Shown here one piece after another: positions 5,875 to 6,273 of a stretch of 6,273 nt of DNA. Made by a program: the position numbers and the translations under genes. Source of the stretch: CAJPST01 sp041795785 (lineage in GTDB: Bacteria > Pseudomonadota > Gammaproteobacteria > Enterobacterales > Pasteurellaceae); NCBI GenBank assembly GCA_041795785.1, contig JBHBXR010000061.1:1-6273 (forward strand). The letters run 5' to 3'. The first letter of the stretch is position 1, and every line of letters starts with the position of its first letter. The notes under the pieces were generated by a model. The model was not told the DNA's origin, did no database searches, and was given only the letters and a program-made list of their open reading frames with translations.

Positions 5875-6273
5875 ATGAAACTGCTTATTTCCAATCAACA
5901 CGGCGCCATTATAATGGCATTAATGCCGTTTTTATACGGAATGTTGCTGACAACGCCCGTATGGCAGCATATTTTTCTGCTATTTGCTTGGTGTTCGCTG
6001 TATCTGATGACTTATCCTTTTTTCAATCTGTTTAAAGGCAAAAATTTAGCCTTCTACCAAAAATGGACGCTGATTTATAGTAGTGCCGCTTTATTATTCG
6101 CTTTGCCCGCATTATTGCATAACTGGCGGATTATCTATTTTGTTGCGGCAATGCTACCTTTTGCCCTCGTGAACCTTTATTACATCAAACAAAAAAACGA
6201 ACGGGCATTACTTAATGACTTAAGCGGCATTTTGATTTTCGCCCTTGCCGGCATGGCGGCTTATTATTTTCCG
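5875..6273 (+). CDS. YwiC-like integral membrane protein (3' end outside window)
   Basis: The first 133 residues of a polytopic inner-membrane protein are open to the window edge. The N-terminus MKLLISNQHGAIIMALMP carries the QHGA motif near the start that marks the YwiC-like family (B. subtilis YwiC begins similarly, from memory). Hydrophobic segments lie at about 11-28, 31-51, 64-81, 84-104 and 115-133. A short charged stretch KQKNERALLND (105-115) precedes the fifth. There is no cleavable signal peptide; the first helix would act as anchor. Shine-Dalgarno GGAAGGA (5865-5871) lies 3 bases before the ATG, slightly close but strong. B. subtilis ywiC sits beside narK and fnr, but no such genes are visible here and the function is unknown. 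I recall a Haemophilus homologue next to the same Rid-family gene. Confidence 0.78.
   Translation, partial: MKLLISNQHGAIIMALMPFLYGMLLTTPVWQHIFLLFAWCSLYLMTYPFFNLFKGKNLAFYQKWTLIYSSAALLFALPALLHNWRIIYFVAAMLPFALVNLYYIKQKNERALLNDLSGILIFALAGMAAYYFP

Overview
This window is chromosomal housekeeping DNA from a gammaproteobacterium of the family Pasteurellaceae. Three exact copies of the Haemophilus-type DNA uptake signal core AAGTGCGGT (3290-3298 plus; 3321-3329 and 5412-5420 minus) point to the clade with that signal (Haemophilus, Aggregatibacter, Pasteurella and relatives). They argue against the Actinobacillus pleuropneumoniae clade, which uses ACAAGCGGT. The base composition looks less AT-rich than H. 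influenzae, so an Aggregatibacter-like species is my best guess. The species is inferred, not shown.

Layout. Positions 29-1936 hold dnaK (Hsp70) and 2155-3285 hold dnaJ (Hsp40), both on the plus strand. The 218-bp spacer between them is unusually structured. It holds a hairpin right after dnaK, then a chain of GC-rich hairpins with repeated, mutually complementary six-base blocks, then a weak AT hairpin around the dnaJ ribosome binding site. dnaJ ends in a terminator built from two inverted uptake signals. A second strong hairpin (3354-3385) ends rnpB, the RNase P RNA gene, which runs on the minus strand (about 3392-3772) from its own promoter. Reading away from rnpB, kdsD (3869-4804) and kdsC (4809-5351) form a tight two-gene unit for Kdo synthesis. 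They stop at a symmetrical terminator shared with a convergent minus-strand Rid/YjgF-family gene (5420-5776). Divergent from that gene, a YwiC-like membrane protein gene starts at 5875 and runs off the window end.

How the genes work together. DnaK and DnaJ are chaperone and co-chaperone in one cycle. RNase P RNA matures tRNA 5' ends. KdsD makes arabinose 5-phosphate from ribulose 5-phosphate, and KdsC removes phosphate from Kdo 8-phosphate; both feed lipooligosaccharide core synthesis. The Rid-family and YwiC-like proteins have no firmly known role here.

No new defence, mobile or biosynthetic system is visible. The parts most worth a second look are the dnaK-dnaJ spacer and the lineage-specific helices of the RNase P RNA.
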